A DNA stretch of 64,000 bases, taken from assembly GCA_013399855.1 (NCBI GenBank), contig VXAY01004337.1, positions 964,068 to 1,028,067 on the forward strand. The letters are read 5' to 3'. Below, piece after piece: positions 39,073 through 51,237 of this stretch. Made by a program: the position numbers and the translations under genes. The notes beneath the pieces were generated by a model. It was not told the origin of the DNA, searched no databases, and saw nothing but the letters and a program-made list of their open reading frames with translations. The first letter of the stretch is position 1. Every line of letters starts with the position of its first letter. This DNA is from Oxyruncus cristatus (taxonomy: Eukaryota; Chordata; Aves; Passeriformes; Cotingidae).

Positions 39073-42000
39073 GTGAGCGGCGGGGCGCGGAGCGGGGCCC
39101 ATTATCCGGCCGTCCGTCCCCCTCTGCGGGGCGAGCGGGGCACTGCGCGCTGCCGCAGCTGATGGCGCGGCCCCGGCGGTGCGCGCTCTGTCCTTGCGGG
39201 GCGTCCCGGGGCCGCCTGCCCCTTTCAAGGGTAGCCTGTAAATTCTTTGTCTGGGGTATCTGGGACTTCAAGGGAACCAAGACCGTCAGAAATACACAAA
39301 AAGGCGTGGAAACTCACGCAGTAAGTACAAGCAGTGAGGACGGTTTGATGCAGGGATTTGCCCTGGGTGAAAAACGCAGGATTAGTTGGTAATTTCAAGA
39401 GTATTTGTTGAGAGCGTTGCAGTTTTGACCTGTTATGACAGCAGTAGGGAGAGCTGACATATTTTGTTGACCCAGGGCGCCGCAAGACAAAGCCACAGAG
39501 GAGGCAGAGGTCCATGCCCTTGTTTGCATTGACGGTGCCAGCGCAGCAGCCCCATCGCAGCCTGGTAGAATATTGTTTTTGTGGCATTGGCACTGGGGAA
39601 GGACAGGTAGCTAACTGCAGGCAGTCAGGCAAAGAGAAGTGCTAATACATCAGTCATTGTATTAATATAACCCCCAACGCATTGCCTCTGTTTCTCTTGC
39701 TCACAGTGATGTATTGGAATGATGTGGTAAGAAAATGGAATTGATGAGATTGTAAATCCTCATTGGAATAGTGCTGCTGTTAATAATTTTATTCAGCTTA
39801 CGCATATCTGGCTATTTTTCCTTTTGAGATGCGAGTTAATTTGACTTCTGTGGTCAGCGATTTTTTTTTTTTATTTTTCGTATTTTAAGTCAAAGTGATT
39901 GTGAACAGGTTGGGATGGGAAAGATTGGAAGAAAGCTGCTTCCCTCAGGTGATTTGGTATCTAGGTGAACATACCTAGACTTGTTGCAGTCATACTTCTA
40001 TTTGCTTTTGAAAATCTCACAGCCTAATATTTGTTATTAGGGAGAGATGGACTGTCTTTGAATCTCTATTTTTTCTTAATGCCCTCCTCATGTTATTTTA
40101 CTTCCTGATGTGTTGGATTTTCCCTCTACTCTTACACTTCTGCTTTTTCATCTTACAGGGAGGACTGTGTCTATTCAGTGTTTTCTGCCTGACCCAGATA
40201 TGAGGGGAAGTTGAGAACGTTTTTTGGTTTTTTTCCCCTCCCAAACTCAGTTTTATCCATCTTGTCTTCTGTCTAGGTAAGAGATACTGGGCTGTCTTTG
40301 AAGCACTGTCAAATATGGAGTCTAATTGTTGGAAGAAAAAGCAGTGTTTTCTGTCTGTCTTTATGTCCTCACTGCAGGAATCACTGCAAAGTTTATAGTG
40401 ATATTTCTAATAAGTTACATCTGTCCCAGATCTTATTTGCACAAAAGTGTCTGAGCTTTGTTTGAGAGCTTTCCAAAGCAGAGGAGAGACAGAAATGGCC
40501 CACATTTGTCAATCTTCTGTTTGTCAGAGTAATATTATGAACCCAGATATATCCCTGTGGCATGGGAGACACTTCAGCTGCCTGTCTCTGCATTTATGGC
40601 ACAGCATTGGTTTTCTGCTTTGTTCACATATGGCAAGATGTAGCCATCTGGATTAGAGAGCTTTATGTTTTGGAAACAAAAATTAGATTCTGCACACACT
40701 GGAACATTGTGAATCCTGGAGAAGTAGGTATTTCTAGCCTTGATGAAGATCGATGTCTCAAGTAAGTATAAACAGACAAGAATTGTGTACAAAATGTTTC
40801 AGAATACTGGAGTGCTTTTGCAAATACATCAAGGATTTTTAGCACATGTTATTTACAAAACAAAAAAAGAATAAAAAAATAATGATTGATAAAGAAAACC
40901 CAGTTGTGCAAAAAATCTGAAGTGACCCTATGTAATTTGCTTGATGAAGAAACCTTTGTTGTATTACATCAGTTACATACATACAGACAAAGTGCTGTGA
41001 TAATTGGAGCAAAGCTGTTCTTGGCGGCTGGCCACAGTAGAGCAGCTTGTGTTGCATTAATAGAATGGCTTCTGCATTCACAGAATGTATTTATTTGAGG
41101 AAATAAAGACCTTGCTTTAGGTGAAACAGTCACCTCTGATCAAAATTAGGAAGAGATTGTTTAAATTAATATAGCAAGTGCGTATGTCTCATTGTGTTAA
41201 AGACGTATCAACTACTTTTGCTGTACATGCTAATAGAAAATGGCCATTCAGTATGAGTGGCAATGTTGATAGCTGTGAAACAGAAACAGATTTTTTTTTT
41301 CATTTGTTTTACAACAATTTTGTACTTATTGAGAGAACAGATGAATCTGAATACAGCATAGTAAACTTGAGATTTGATCTTTTGAATCTTTGGTGATGGA
41401 ATATTCTCATATTGACCTGAAGAGTTTAGATTCTTCATGGTTGTTATTAAAGCTGTGTTAAGCAATAGATTTTTTTTCTTTTTCTATAGAAACAGATGAA
41501 ATGTGCTTACAATGCTGGGAAATGCATTTTTCTCCCTTTAAACATATTTTTTTCTTCTACTGTTTTCAAATACATCCTAACTTTATCTCATTGGTCCCAG
41601 CTAAAATTTGTCTGTTTAGTCTTCTATATAAAATTAGTCTTCTTCTACTTGTTCACCTTGTCAGCATTTTGAGCAATGTACTTGATGGTTGATTATGTTT
41701 GATTAACTTCTTTCATTTAATTCCTCCAAATGCAAATGATATTTTTTTTTCCCCACCTCCATAGTTGCTTGTTTTCTGGTGCATTTTTTTTTTTTATGTC
41801 CATCTATTAACATTTGTGATAGTGTATCTCTACCTTCTTTTCAGCTTGTGTTTTGCTTTATCAGAATACTGGTGGTAATTCTTGCTAGTTTCAGTGAGGT
41901 CCAACAGTGATAAAAAAAGGAGTTTTTATCAGCCTGGCTGCCTGATAATATAATGGAGCTTGTGCATGAGTGGTGGTGCCTGCTACCAGTAATGTGTGTT

Positions 42001-43565
42001 GGGATGTTGAAGGTGGTTTGATGACAGAGTAGCACAATGTGTAAGTTTGCACTCATCTTCAGTGGCACTTATCTGAAATGTGTTCCTATTTGAATGTTGT
42101 GTTCAGTTAACAGTTTCATAACTGCTGCAGGCACCAGGGCAGGGACACTACTGTATTTGTCAAAATGGGGAAAAAAAAAAAAGCCCACTTGAAAACCTTA
42201 TTGAATCCAGCTTCTGGTATTTGCTGTTGGTCTAAAAAACTGAGGCTTGCTATCAAGTACCTAAATCTCTGCACATGTGAGAGGTGGGTGAGCTGTGGAA
42301 AAGCAGGGGTGGGAGCACCGTGGGTGGCTCAGATGCTCCCCAGCTGTGGGCAGGTCTGGCATAAGGAATAATCCACATTGGGGCAAGGGCTGGGCATGAG
42401 GAGCCAGCAGTGAAGTGAATTGAGGAAGACTGTGTGATGCTTCATGTCTTGCTTAGTCTAATTCTCTCCCTCCCAGTATGTAAAAACACAGGGGACTTAA
42501 GGTACTGTTTTAGGCACAGAGAAAAGAGGACTGTGGGGACAGTGTGAGAGCAGATGGAGCACCCTCTCTGTAACGTGGGAAGGAGGGCATGGAGTTGGCC
42601 GAAGATTTGTTCATGTACATGTAACCCCTGGTGTGAATTCTTAAGGCTTTAGCAAAAGTCCTTGGAGTAGAGAATAAAGAAAAGTTGAGACAGTTACTGT
42701 GAAAGTACCAGGAAAGTGCATCTGATGATACACCTGACCATCCAATACAGCGATGTGAAAAGTGGTTTCAGAATTAGTAACTCTTCTGTCCCTTAGAGGG
42801 CAGGAACAGTGGATCCTGTAGTTTTTGCCTTTGTTACTAAAACCAGGATTAGCTGGTTGGCTTAGCTTTTGATGTATAATCTGTGGCTACATCAGACTAG
42901 TCCCATGTCTTGATTATCGAACAAACTTAAGGTCAAGTCTGTTATAAAATGGAACAATATTTTAAGAAGATATTCTGGTTCATTTGAACCAATGGTAGGG
43001 TAAAAATCTCTGAACATAAATGCTTCTTACAGTTGAGGAAAGAGCTGCTTTGTGAGGATTTACTGTGTATTATCAAAGGAAAAGCCGTTGTTAAATTGTA
43101 GCCTCTCATCACGTGCAACTGAGTTTTATTTTTCTTTGCCTAATGATATTGAAAGACAAATAAATATACATTAAGTGAATATGTTTAAATATTTTCTGAG
43201 TGCTTTTAAAAAAGCAGTTACAGTAGTTTCCAAAAGCTTTTGCTAATGAATAGAAGAAAAACTGGGATTTGAGATAGTGAGTAAAAGATCACAAAAGGGA
43301 AGAAAATTCTGGAATTAATTAGGAAGGTGTTTTGTCTGTAATAATTTGTCACAGGAAGTTTTTTGATACTGTGAATTTAGCTGAGTAATTCATATTCTTT
43401 CTTAATTGAGTGTAGTAAGTAACTGTACTAATTCAGACAGATCACAGGGGGCAGGTGGGTAAAACATTTTAGGTTTTAGCTGTGTGGTTTACTTAAAAGA
43501 AAAAAAATGTACTTATGATGAATATATATGCATTTTTTTGCTAACTTCAGTGTCTTTTTTTGTAG
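39073..43565 (+). other. PPHLN1 intron 1
   Basis: This is an inferred intron of about 4.5 kb between the CpG-island exon and the 5' UTR exon. It contains several T-rich tracts, for example near 41734 and 41787, and an A run at 42170-42182. No protein-like exon was recognised. Additional untranslated exons could exist, for example one ending at the donor at 39321. Confidence 0.5.
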
Positions 43566-43613
43566 GAAAGTGAATGGATCTTCAGGAGCAGAGTTCCTAA
43601 AACTGGGAGAAAA
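43566..43613 (+). other. PPHLN1: PPHLN1 exon 2: 5' UTR with the A of the start codon
   Basis: TTTTTTTGTAG precedes this 48-bp exon and GTGAGTATG follows it. Its last base, A at 43613, becomes the first base of the start codon after splicing. A short upstream ORF lies inside it (ATG 43574, stop TAA 43598-43600). Confidence 0.8.
43574..43600 (+). promoter_or_regulatory. Short uORF (8 codons) before the PPHLN1 start
   Basis: ATG GAT CTT through TCC TAA encodes MDLQEQSS. The stop is 12 bases upstream of the spliced main ATG. The ATG context (GTGAATGG) has a purine at -3 and G at +4, so initiation is plausible. This could lower PPHLN1 translation or favour reinitiation or use of the in-frame ATG at 44650. 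Function is inferred only. Confidence 0.6.
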
Positions 43614-46600
43614 GTGAGTATGTGAGTTCGTTGTTTTTTGAAATAGTATATATCTTAGTGCTACCTCTGTTTACAGTTATTAATCCCTTTGTCATGTTGA
43701 TTCATAACATGTGTATCAATCAATATTTCTTTATAGCCTCATAAGTCTATTTCCAATAAAATGTTTTTACTTTGTGCAAATAGGTAATGCTATGTATTTC
43801 TTCTTCTGAATATGACCTGTTGTTACTTTTCCTTATTGACTATTTTTAACAGCAGAGCTACCATTGAGAAGGAAAGCTTTGAAAAATATTATTCTAGCAG
43901 TTGTTTGAACTCCTAAAGTGTGTGTTGCCCAGCACAGCATGCCTAGAATCTCTTAGGGTGATAGTTTATTGCTACCTGTCTTCATTTACTAATTTTGACT
44001 TTGGAAGTTGCCCTTCTCTGGAAAAAGGAATTTCTGTGTTCTACTGGCTTCCAATTTTAAAACAGGAAGTATCTGCATATGAAGAACGTGTTTTATTCAT
44101 GTAATCATAATAAATGAATGATGTGCTGTGTTTTAACTGCTTGATAGTTGAGTTAATGAAATAATTAAAAGTTATATTATATTAAAAATTAGAAATTAAT
44201 AAATAGTTGAAATATTTGTTTAAAAGTCCAGTATTTTTAGTAGAGCAGTATCAAAGTTCCTGTATGTGTGTGCATTTATATGTAGAGCTAGTATTTGCAA
44301 TATGCATATATTTCAATAGAGCTGTTTATAGTATCTGTAAGTCCTGTAATTTTACTGGTTATGCTACACTAATTTCCAGTTGTTCAGTTGTTCTTGCGCA
44401 TACTGTGAGTTATTTTTGCTTAAAATACATTAATTACTTTCTATAGTAATTTCTTGTAAAACTAGAAATATTTATTTTAAAGGGCTAACAATGGAAAGTG
44501 TATGTACAGGGCTTGTGCATAATACATCATATTGGGAGAAGTCCAAAGAACCTTTATTTCTATGCTCGCTATCCTTTTGTCTATTCATAATGAACTGGTT
44601 TTCACTAATTGTATTTTTACTGCCTTTAGTGGCATATCGAAGAGATGAAATGTGGTCTGAAGGGCGATATGACTATGAAAGAGTTCCAAGAGAGCGTCTC
44701 CCTCCAAGGATTCATGGTGATGTAAGTGTATAGTAAGTTTCTATAGCATTGTAGTGTTATACTTTACCTTTATACAATGGCTTGTACCATAAAAGCTGGA
44801 TTTATGTACCTGTATAAGTTGCTAATATACCCAAAGTTCTTTTCTTTTCTCATTCTTCTAAAGAACAAAAGGCTATACTGTGTTGTATTTTTCTACAGTC
44901 TTTTCTTTCTATGGTAGTAGTATGGATGATACTCTCAGGCACATGGTGTGACTCTTGGGGATGATCCTGTACAGGGCTAACAGTTGGACTTGATGATCCT
45001 TGTGGATCCCTTCCAACTCGCCATATTCTGTGACCTGTGATTCTTTTAAGGAATTTGAGGTGGTAAAGTAACTACTTTCAAAATTGTTCTTGTCACCAAT
45101 ACAGTTTTTTATTATGATGCTTAAAGTGTAGGAGGAAATGTTTATAACAAATGTTGAAAATACATCTTTGTTGAAGAAACTGTGCTTTGAAGCCTTGTAA
45201 GGGGAATACTTTTCAAGAAGTGTCAATGGAAATCTACTTTGTAGGCATGGAGTCTTCCATGGTATGTTATGTATGTATGTTGAGCTTGTAAAAACAAACA
45301 CAGAAGCTATGCTTGATCTGCTGTAGCATAACTTCAGAATGCTTTTAGAAAATTTCTGTGCCAAAGAGTTGGGTAATTTTTTCCTCTCTTGTCTGTAGTC
45401 TCTAACAAAGAAATAAAACAGGTTGTAGCTTCTTCTTTTAAGGTATTACACCTTAAATAGAACTTTACTGTTTGATATTTATATTTACATGCTGTGCAAT
45501 GTGCTTTAAGCAGAATAAAATTTCATATACCAGTGCCTGTTATCTGACATTCCTTTTAATTATCTTAAATGGTGAAATAATAGCATAGCTGATTTAGCAT
45601 ACCTTCTGGGTTCCCTTTGTTACATTTTCAGCTCCTGATTTTGGAAGCATACTAATGTCAGTAACTTGGTAACCAGTTACATAGGCTTCTCTATTGAGTA
45701 GTGTATTAGTCTTTGGCTGCTCTGTGACATTTTTAACTCTATTTGCAGGGAACAACAAAATTTCTGTGTTTTCAGCCACCTGGAAATGAAATTCATTTGG
45801 ACAGGGTATTTAGCTACTTCCTTCTCCAAAATACTTATCAACAGTAGGACAGGAGGAAAGGCAGAATGTATTTTCACAGATTTTTCTTTTTTATTAGTTT
45901 GACTTGACTAACATGTTGCTGATTTAATTTTACCATTGCATCAATGACATTTCTAAATTCTTGTGGTCTTTCAGGCTGTTCAGAGAACAAAGCATGATGT
46001 ATGCATTTTGAAAATTTACTTGACAGTTTAAAAGATGTGATGCATTCAGTTTGATGCAAGGATTAACTAGATAGTTCAAAGCTAGCTTTATATTACATGT
46101 GTTTGGAACTGGGGATGAAGGGACTAGCAGAATACACTCATCACAATTAATACTATCCATCTCTGCCAAAACAACACCCCAGTAGCTGGGCAAACCAAGG
46201 TGTGGTGTGTCTCTGCCATACTTGAAAGATAAAGTTCCTTCTCATAGAGCTCTGCCCATTGAAGACCGTTGGGAGGCAGTTTCTGTCTCTGTAAACCTGT
46301 GGCATTGTATCTGTGTCCATGTGTAGAAGTCTGACTTAATTTTGACAAGGCAAGTGAAATGGAATTAATTTATTCAATCTCTGAATGTGCTTACCGCTTG
46401 CTGACAGGTTAGTATGTTGGAACTGAGATGTGCCAGTGATACAGAATGAAGTATCTTTTGTTTGAGAGAGCAAGAGACGTGTCCTAATCTAAACTGGGTG
46501 CTAATTGTATATCAAGTATAGATTGTAGCAGAAACACATGCTTTCAGATCCTGATAAAGAAGGTAAAGTTGCATACGCTTGGCACAGTAACTAGTATCTG

Positions 46601-48929
46601 TAACTAGATACACTTTGAGCTTTTATGTAACTGCCCTTGTGTGTGTCAATATAGTTAGGTGATGGGATCTTCTGGGTGAGCTTAAAGCATGGAGCAGTTT
46701 TATTTTAGCTGCAGAGCACATCTTTGTAAGACACCAAACTAAAAAAAAAGAATTACATGTGTAGTGTGTTCAGTGAGGTAAGGGTAGATCAAGCATTGTG
46801 GCTGTATATGACTGTGTGTGAAGTTTCCACTTTGCAACGTTATGGATGTGGGCTGGCTTTGGATTGCCCTCCAGTCCACTTGTTGGGTGGTCTCTGAAAT
46901 CAGAACTAATGTTGTTTCGCAGGACAATATTTAGCAGTTTGTGAATGTAATTTTCGTGTATTTTTCTACAAAAACCATTGGTGCAGTAGATTGTGACTTC
47001 TGCCTACTATTAAAAAAAATAGTTTGAATATCTTTTTTCCCTCCAAATTCACATGCTAACTCAACTCTCTGCATTTTTAGCTTTCGCTTTAAGGCCCAAA
47101 GAAAAAATATTTTGCTAAAGGAAGAAGACTTAAAATACAAAATCTTTCATTCATGTTTTCATTTGCTTTTTATTTGCAATTGACTTAGGTAAAACTTGGT
47201 TCCAGAAAATTGAATTATCTTTTATAGCTGGGCAATTTTTGCTTAATAAACAAAGGATTTCTTTAATTGGCAAATGATGTATGACTTGTTATTTATTTGA
47301 AGGAAATACAGTACATTAATTTTTTGTTCTAGCAAAAAACTGTCTGAAACTTGCATTAAAATTAAAAATGAGAGTGTTAAAACTCTCTGTCACTTGAATC
47401 CTCAGATCACCTACTGCGTTGTATTGAGTGGGTGCTTATCTATTCAGATTATGAAGCAAGAACTGTCTTAATTATCTCTGCTCTATGGGGGATGTTATGG
47501 ACTTTAAGTAAATTGTTAATATTTTGAAATGTGCCCTTTGTTTTACAGGTGTAACTTTCTTTGTTGGTTTCCAAAGTTAATATATAAGTCTTTGAGAAGT
47601 ACATGTAGCTAATGCTTAAAAAAAAATAGGTAGCTGATGGTTAGAAAGTAGCTAATGCTGTTGAAAATTTTCTCTCTATAATTAAACTTGTAATGCCTAA
47701 GGATTGAATCTGAGTGGTGTCCGGTTAGATTTAATAAGTTATTCCACCATCAGACTGGCATGATTTTTAATGTTTGTTGTTTTCCTGTGCAATTTCTTCT
47801 TTTAAGATTATTTAAGACCCATATTTAGAAATAATTTATTTTTAGTTAGTTTTGTTTATTCACTACAGATTTTCACCTGTTAAAAACAATGTGATTTTGT
47901 TTGTTTTGTGGTTTAGGGAGATTACCATAGAATAGTAAACGTTGTGCCCAAGAAACCACCACTGCTTGAGAGACCTGGGGATGGGAATTACAGTCGGTAT
48001 GATGATTACAGTCACGCTGAGTACAGAGACTATGAAGAGGGTCGTAGTTTTGCCCATGACCGAAGAAGCGGCCCTCCACACCGAGGTGTACGTAAGGTGA
48101 TTCTTCTTGCATGTTTATTTTTTCTTTAATGCTTGAATACTAAACAATTAAATACTGTTTCAGACACAGCACTGGTGTTACTGCTGTTATCACTAACTGA
48201 AATAGTGTTAACAGGAGAAAAATCCAGGTTTTGGATGTGAAAGCCCAGAGTCTGAAGTGGGAAAACAAAAATGGCCAGAAGCCCTCTCTGTAATGCAGTG
48301 CAAAGTTACCTGGATGAATGGAAGAATGATTGCAGAATCTTTCTATTTAACAAGTCCTTTCACGTGCAAGTTGATGAATGTTATCTACATATCCTTCTAG
48401 TTTTCACAGTTGTTCACTTAGTGAAACTCTGTGGTGATGATGAATGTTTTTTTTTATTCCAGTAGCTGCACGTAAGTACAAAATTAATGGCCCCTTGTAA
48501 AGGTTATCAGTGTTGCCTCCTGCAATCTAGCTGTTTGGAATTCTGTAACTTCAAGCTATTGATGGTAATTTGTATTTCAGAGAGGAAATCTTTTTTAAGC
48601 CAAAGCATATGTATTTATTTTAGAAACTTTTATAGTTTTTGTGTTTTGTACGGCATTGCAAAGTTGCTCTCTTCAGTATTGATAGAGCAAGAAAATGGGG
48701 TACAGTGAATACACTGAGAGGATACTTGGTGTGAGAGATTAATGCTATTTTTTTTAGCTCATTAAATGCTTTGGTTTTGCAGTAAGTAACTAGTTGGCAA
48801 CTAACTGTACCTGACATCGGATGTTGAGATACATGTCACACAGTTGTTTTGCATGTATGTTTTGCAGGATGAATCAGGATACAGATGGGCAAGGGATGAT
48901 CATCCGACAAGTCGGCAGCCTGAATACAG
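43613..48929 (+). CDS. PPHLN1: PPHLN1, periphilin-1, N-terminal coding exons (partial, continues beyond window)
   Basis: Periphilin-1 is a nuclear protein of the HUSH complex (with TASOR and MPHOSPH8), which silences retroelements and other intronless DNA through H3K9 methylation. The visible coding pieces are A at 43613, 44630-44721, 47917-48087 and 48868-48929. Together they give M1 to Y108 plus two bases of the next codon. Diagnostic peptides are MAYRRDEMWSEGRYDYER at the start, VNVVPKKPPLLERPGDG at about 38-54, RRSGPPHRG at 80-88 and DESGYRW at 89-95, all close to the mammalian protein as I remember it. This region is polar, tyrosine/arginine-rich and probably disordered. In family work the N-terminal part drives self-assembly and the C-terminal helical part binds TASOR; the latter is not in this window. 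The ATG is created by splicing. A second in-frame ATG at 44650 matches a shorter isoform start (MWSEG). Later exons were not found before 64,000. Confidence 0.94.
44630..44721 (+). CDS. PPHLN1: PPHLN1 exon 3 (first coding exon)
   Basis: The acceptor is TGCCTTTAG. The exon starts with TG, which joins A at 43613 to make ATG, then GCATATCGAAGA. It codes for residues 1-31, ending in HGD in phase 0. The donor is GTAAGT. Confidence 0.94.
44722..47916 (+). other. PPHLN1 intron between exons 3 and 4
   Basis: This 3,195-bp AT-rich intron contains a CR1 3'-end fragment at 44924-45044 and no other recognised feature. Confidence 0.85.
44924..45044 (+). mobile_element. CR1 LINE 3'-end fragment, plus orientation
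   Basis: ACTCTCAGGCACATGGTGTG, then GATCCTGTACAGGGCTA, GTTGGACTTGATGATCCTTG and CCTTCCAACTCGCCATATTC match the CR1 3' end. The terminal repeat is diverged. It sits about 200 bp after a PPHLN1 coding exon. Confidence 0.88.
47917..48087 (+). CDS. PPHLN1: PPHLN1 exon 4
   Basis: It has 57 codons, GDYHRIVNVV through SGPPHRG, bounded by TTTAG and GTACGT. A second in-phase donor (GTGATT) lies nine bases further on and would add VRK before exon 5. I chose the first donor because it gives the conserved HRG-DESGY join. Confidence 0.9.
48868..48929 (+). CDS. PPHLN1: PPHLN1 exon 5
   Basis: The acceptor is TTTTGCAG. The exon codes for DESGYRWARDDHPTSRQPEY plus AG of the next codon, then a GTACTT donor. 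It ends in phase 2. The next expected exon, which starts within the conserved RDMRDGF region, was not found in the remaining 15 kb. Confidence 0.93.
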
Positions 48930-51237
48930 GTACTTTATAAGACTATAGTAGTGCCATGCATAGGCTGGAAATATTTAGGGTATTTTAATTTGTTATCCAA
49001 ACAGCTAGAGCGGAGCATTGCAATGACAGGGAAGGGACATCTGCTGAAGTAAAAGACAATAGTGGACAGTGGTTTTTAGTTGTATTGTTTGAAATAGAAA
49101 TAAAATAAATGGTATGGCATGAAAGTCTCTGTTTTAGTATGTGTTTAGTAAGGATAGGAGGCATAATGATAAAATGTTTAGGATGGTAACCTGGGCCTGT
49201 AAGTAACTTAGTGTATCGCTCTGGTCAGTCACAGTTTTTAGATGACTTCAGAGAATTCTTTAGTCTGTTATTTGCTTCTGTGACTGCAGTATCTTGGGGC
49301 CACAATACAGTGGAATGATGTTTGATATGGGATTATTTGAGTTAGCAATTAAAGTGCATAGGATACTGTTACCGGAAATATATGGAAACTCACCTTAAAT
49401 ATTCAGACAAGAATTGATTGTTAGTATATCTGAAATATTAACAGTCTAATCTAAGAATGTTGTCTCATGGCTGTGCTTTTATATGCCACATCCTGCGTTT
49501 CCACTTCTCAAGATGTCTATTATACCAGGCCTGTATTTGTATAAACCACATCGTGGTGTTATGTCATAAATATCGTAGAATAACTCCTTTTTACTGCTGT
49601 GTATTAAAAACTGTCGTTGTACCATACAAAATTCAACTAAAGTAAACCAGGTTAGCTACAGGCATCTGGTCAGTTAAAAAAATTGCTGTTGAAGCTGCAG
49701 CAAGTTAAAAAAACCACTTCAGACAGGTCAGGAAAAGCTCAGATGGAGCAAGCCTCACAAGCTTGCTCAAGGCCTTAGTCTTGTGGTGTTGCAAACTGAA
49801 TATGAAGCTCTTAGTAGCAATATCAATACAGGGCTACACGTAGATACATCTATTCCTGTGAATGTCATTATTATTTAGATGTAACATAACTGAGTTATTC
49901 TATAACCTCACCATGAAAGAAATCCATATACCATAAGGTTCTGTGTGTACTATACTTCTTTCAAAATTGTGTTCCTGGGGCTAAAAGCAATAGTAAAGGT
50001 TTTTGAAAAGTAGTGTTTAATAGAAACTATATAAAAATTCTTCCATTTTTTCCTCTCCATTTAGGAGAATCAGAGTTGTTTAAAGCTGAGGAAGTTAAAA
50101 GGCTGAAGAGAGACTTACTGTCAGGCAGTTTATTGTATACACAGAACAAGAGTGGCACCCAGTGGTCAAAAAGATTGTCTTAAATGCATCCTGATTTCTT
50201 CCTTTTAAAATGTGAGGATAAAATCTCAGCTCATTTTGTTGAAGTCTTTAAAAGCATGTTGTGTGGTAGGTGATAGTCCCATCTAAGTCTTTATTTTATA
50301 GTTTAGACCATGTAACTTACGCAACTGCAGTAATGTTACGGAAGAACTTCATAAAGATCCATGGTTCAATTGAGGGTATGAGAATATATTTGCAATTGAA
50401 TGAAACCCTACTGATTTATTATATAAATATAGTAAATAACCTTGAAAGTAAAATCCTGTGATCAGACTGCTAAAGACTTGCAGTGTTACATGTTCGTAGT
50501 AAACTTAATTACAATTTTTTGCATATGGCTCACTGTTGAGCTAGGTAGTGGATCTCAACAGAGGAAATGGTACATGGTATATGTTGGTATATGTTGTCTC
50601 CTGTGGTGAAAACACTAATTATTTTCCATTTGCTCTATACAACATGATATTAAAAAGTTATTATATGCAAAAATGCTTTCTTTTTGGATATGCTGGAAGT
50701 TATTTTGGGTAAGTTCTTCTGAAGTACATATAAATATTTTTTTTTTCTTTGAGGTAGTAGAAGGAGATTTAAGATTATTTTATGAAGGATTTTTTTTCTT
50801 AAATTGCATGGAACAGGGCTAAAACAGTACAAAGTTAGAAGCTAAAGACACTCAGGAGACTTGTAGAGTTAATGGGTTTTCATAGGCAGTGCAGTGACTA
50901 TAAATTCTAAAGATAATAGCACTTATTGACAGAAATAATCAGTTTTCTTGAGTATTTTTAAAAACTCATTCTGTAGCTAAAAATGTGCCGTAAGAAGTTG
51001 TTGCCGATATCATGTTAGCATTTCCTTTTAAGCATTCAGCATTCACGTTTTCCTGCTTTGGGTTTTGACATATCTGTCAAAAGGTACTTTCTGATCTCTT
51101 ACTATTTCCATTTTTGTTCCCCCTATCTTGATTCGGAGTGCTATAAAACATTTCATGAGATTCTTCTGAAGTAAAATGCTGCTTATCTGCAATATTAAAA
51201 ATCTTTAAATGATGCAGAATTTTGAGGAGTGAAAAAT

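Larger units (their letters stand above)
38650..39200. promoter_or_regulatory. CpG island and inferred bidirectional ZCRB1/PPHLN1 promoter
   Basis: GC content and CpG density rise sharply here against an AT-rich background. A CCAAT box in the NF-Y context GCCAATAGG lies at 38898-38902. GC boxes (GGGCGG-like) sit near 38919. ETS/GABP-type sites face opposite ways on either side: CTTCCG at 38863 (minus sense CGGAAG) and CCGGAAG at 38951. No TATA box is obvious. Strong donors point outward on both strands, at 38810 (minus) and 39073 (plus), so two genes appear to start within about 260 bp. Start sites are not directly visible. Confidence 0.8.

Noticed and set aside
38518..39280. Long overlapping open frames of 120-164 codons on both strands
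   Set aside because: They lie in the CpG island, where GC-rich sequence lacks stop codons. Composition is dominated by A, R, P and G, and no domain is visible. The region is better explained as promoter and 5' UTR.
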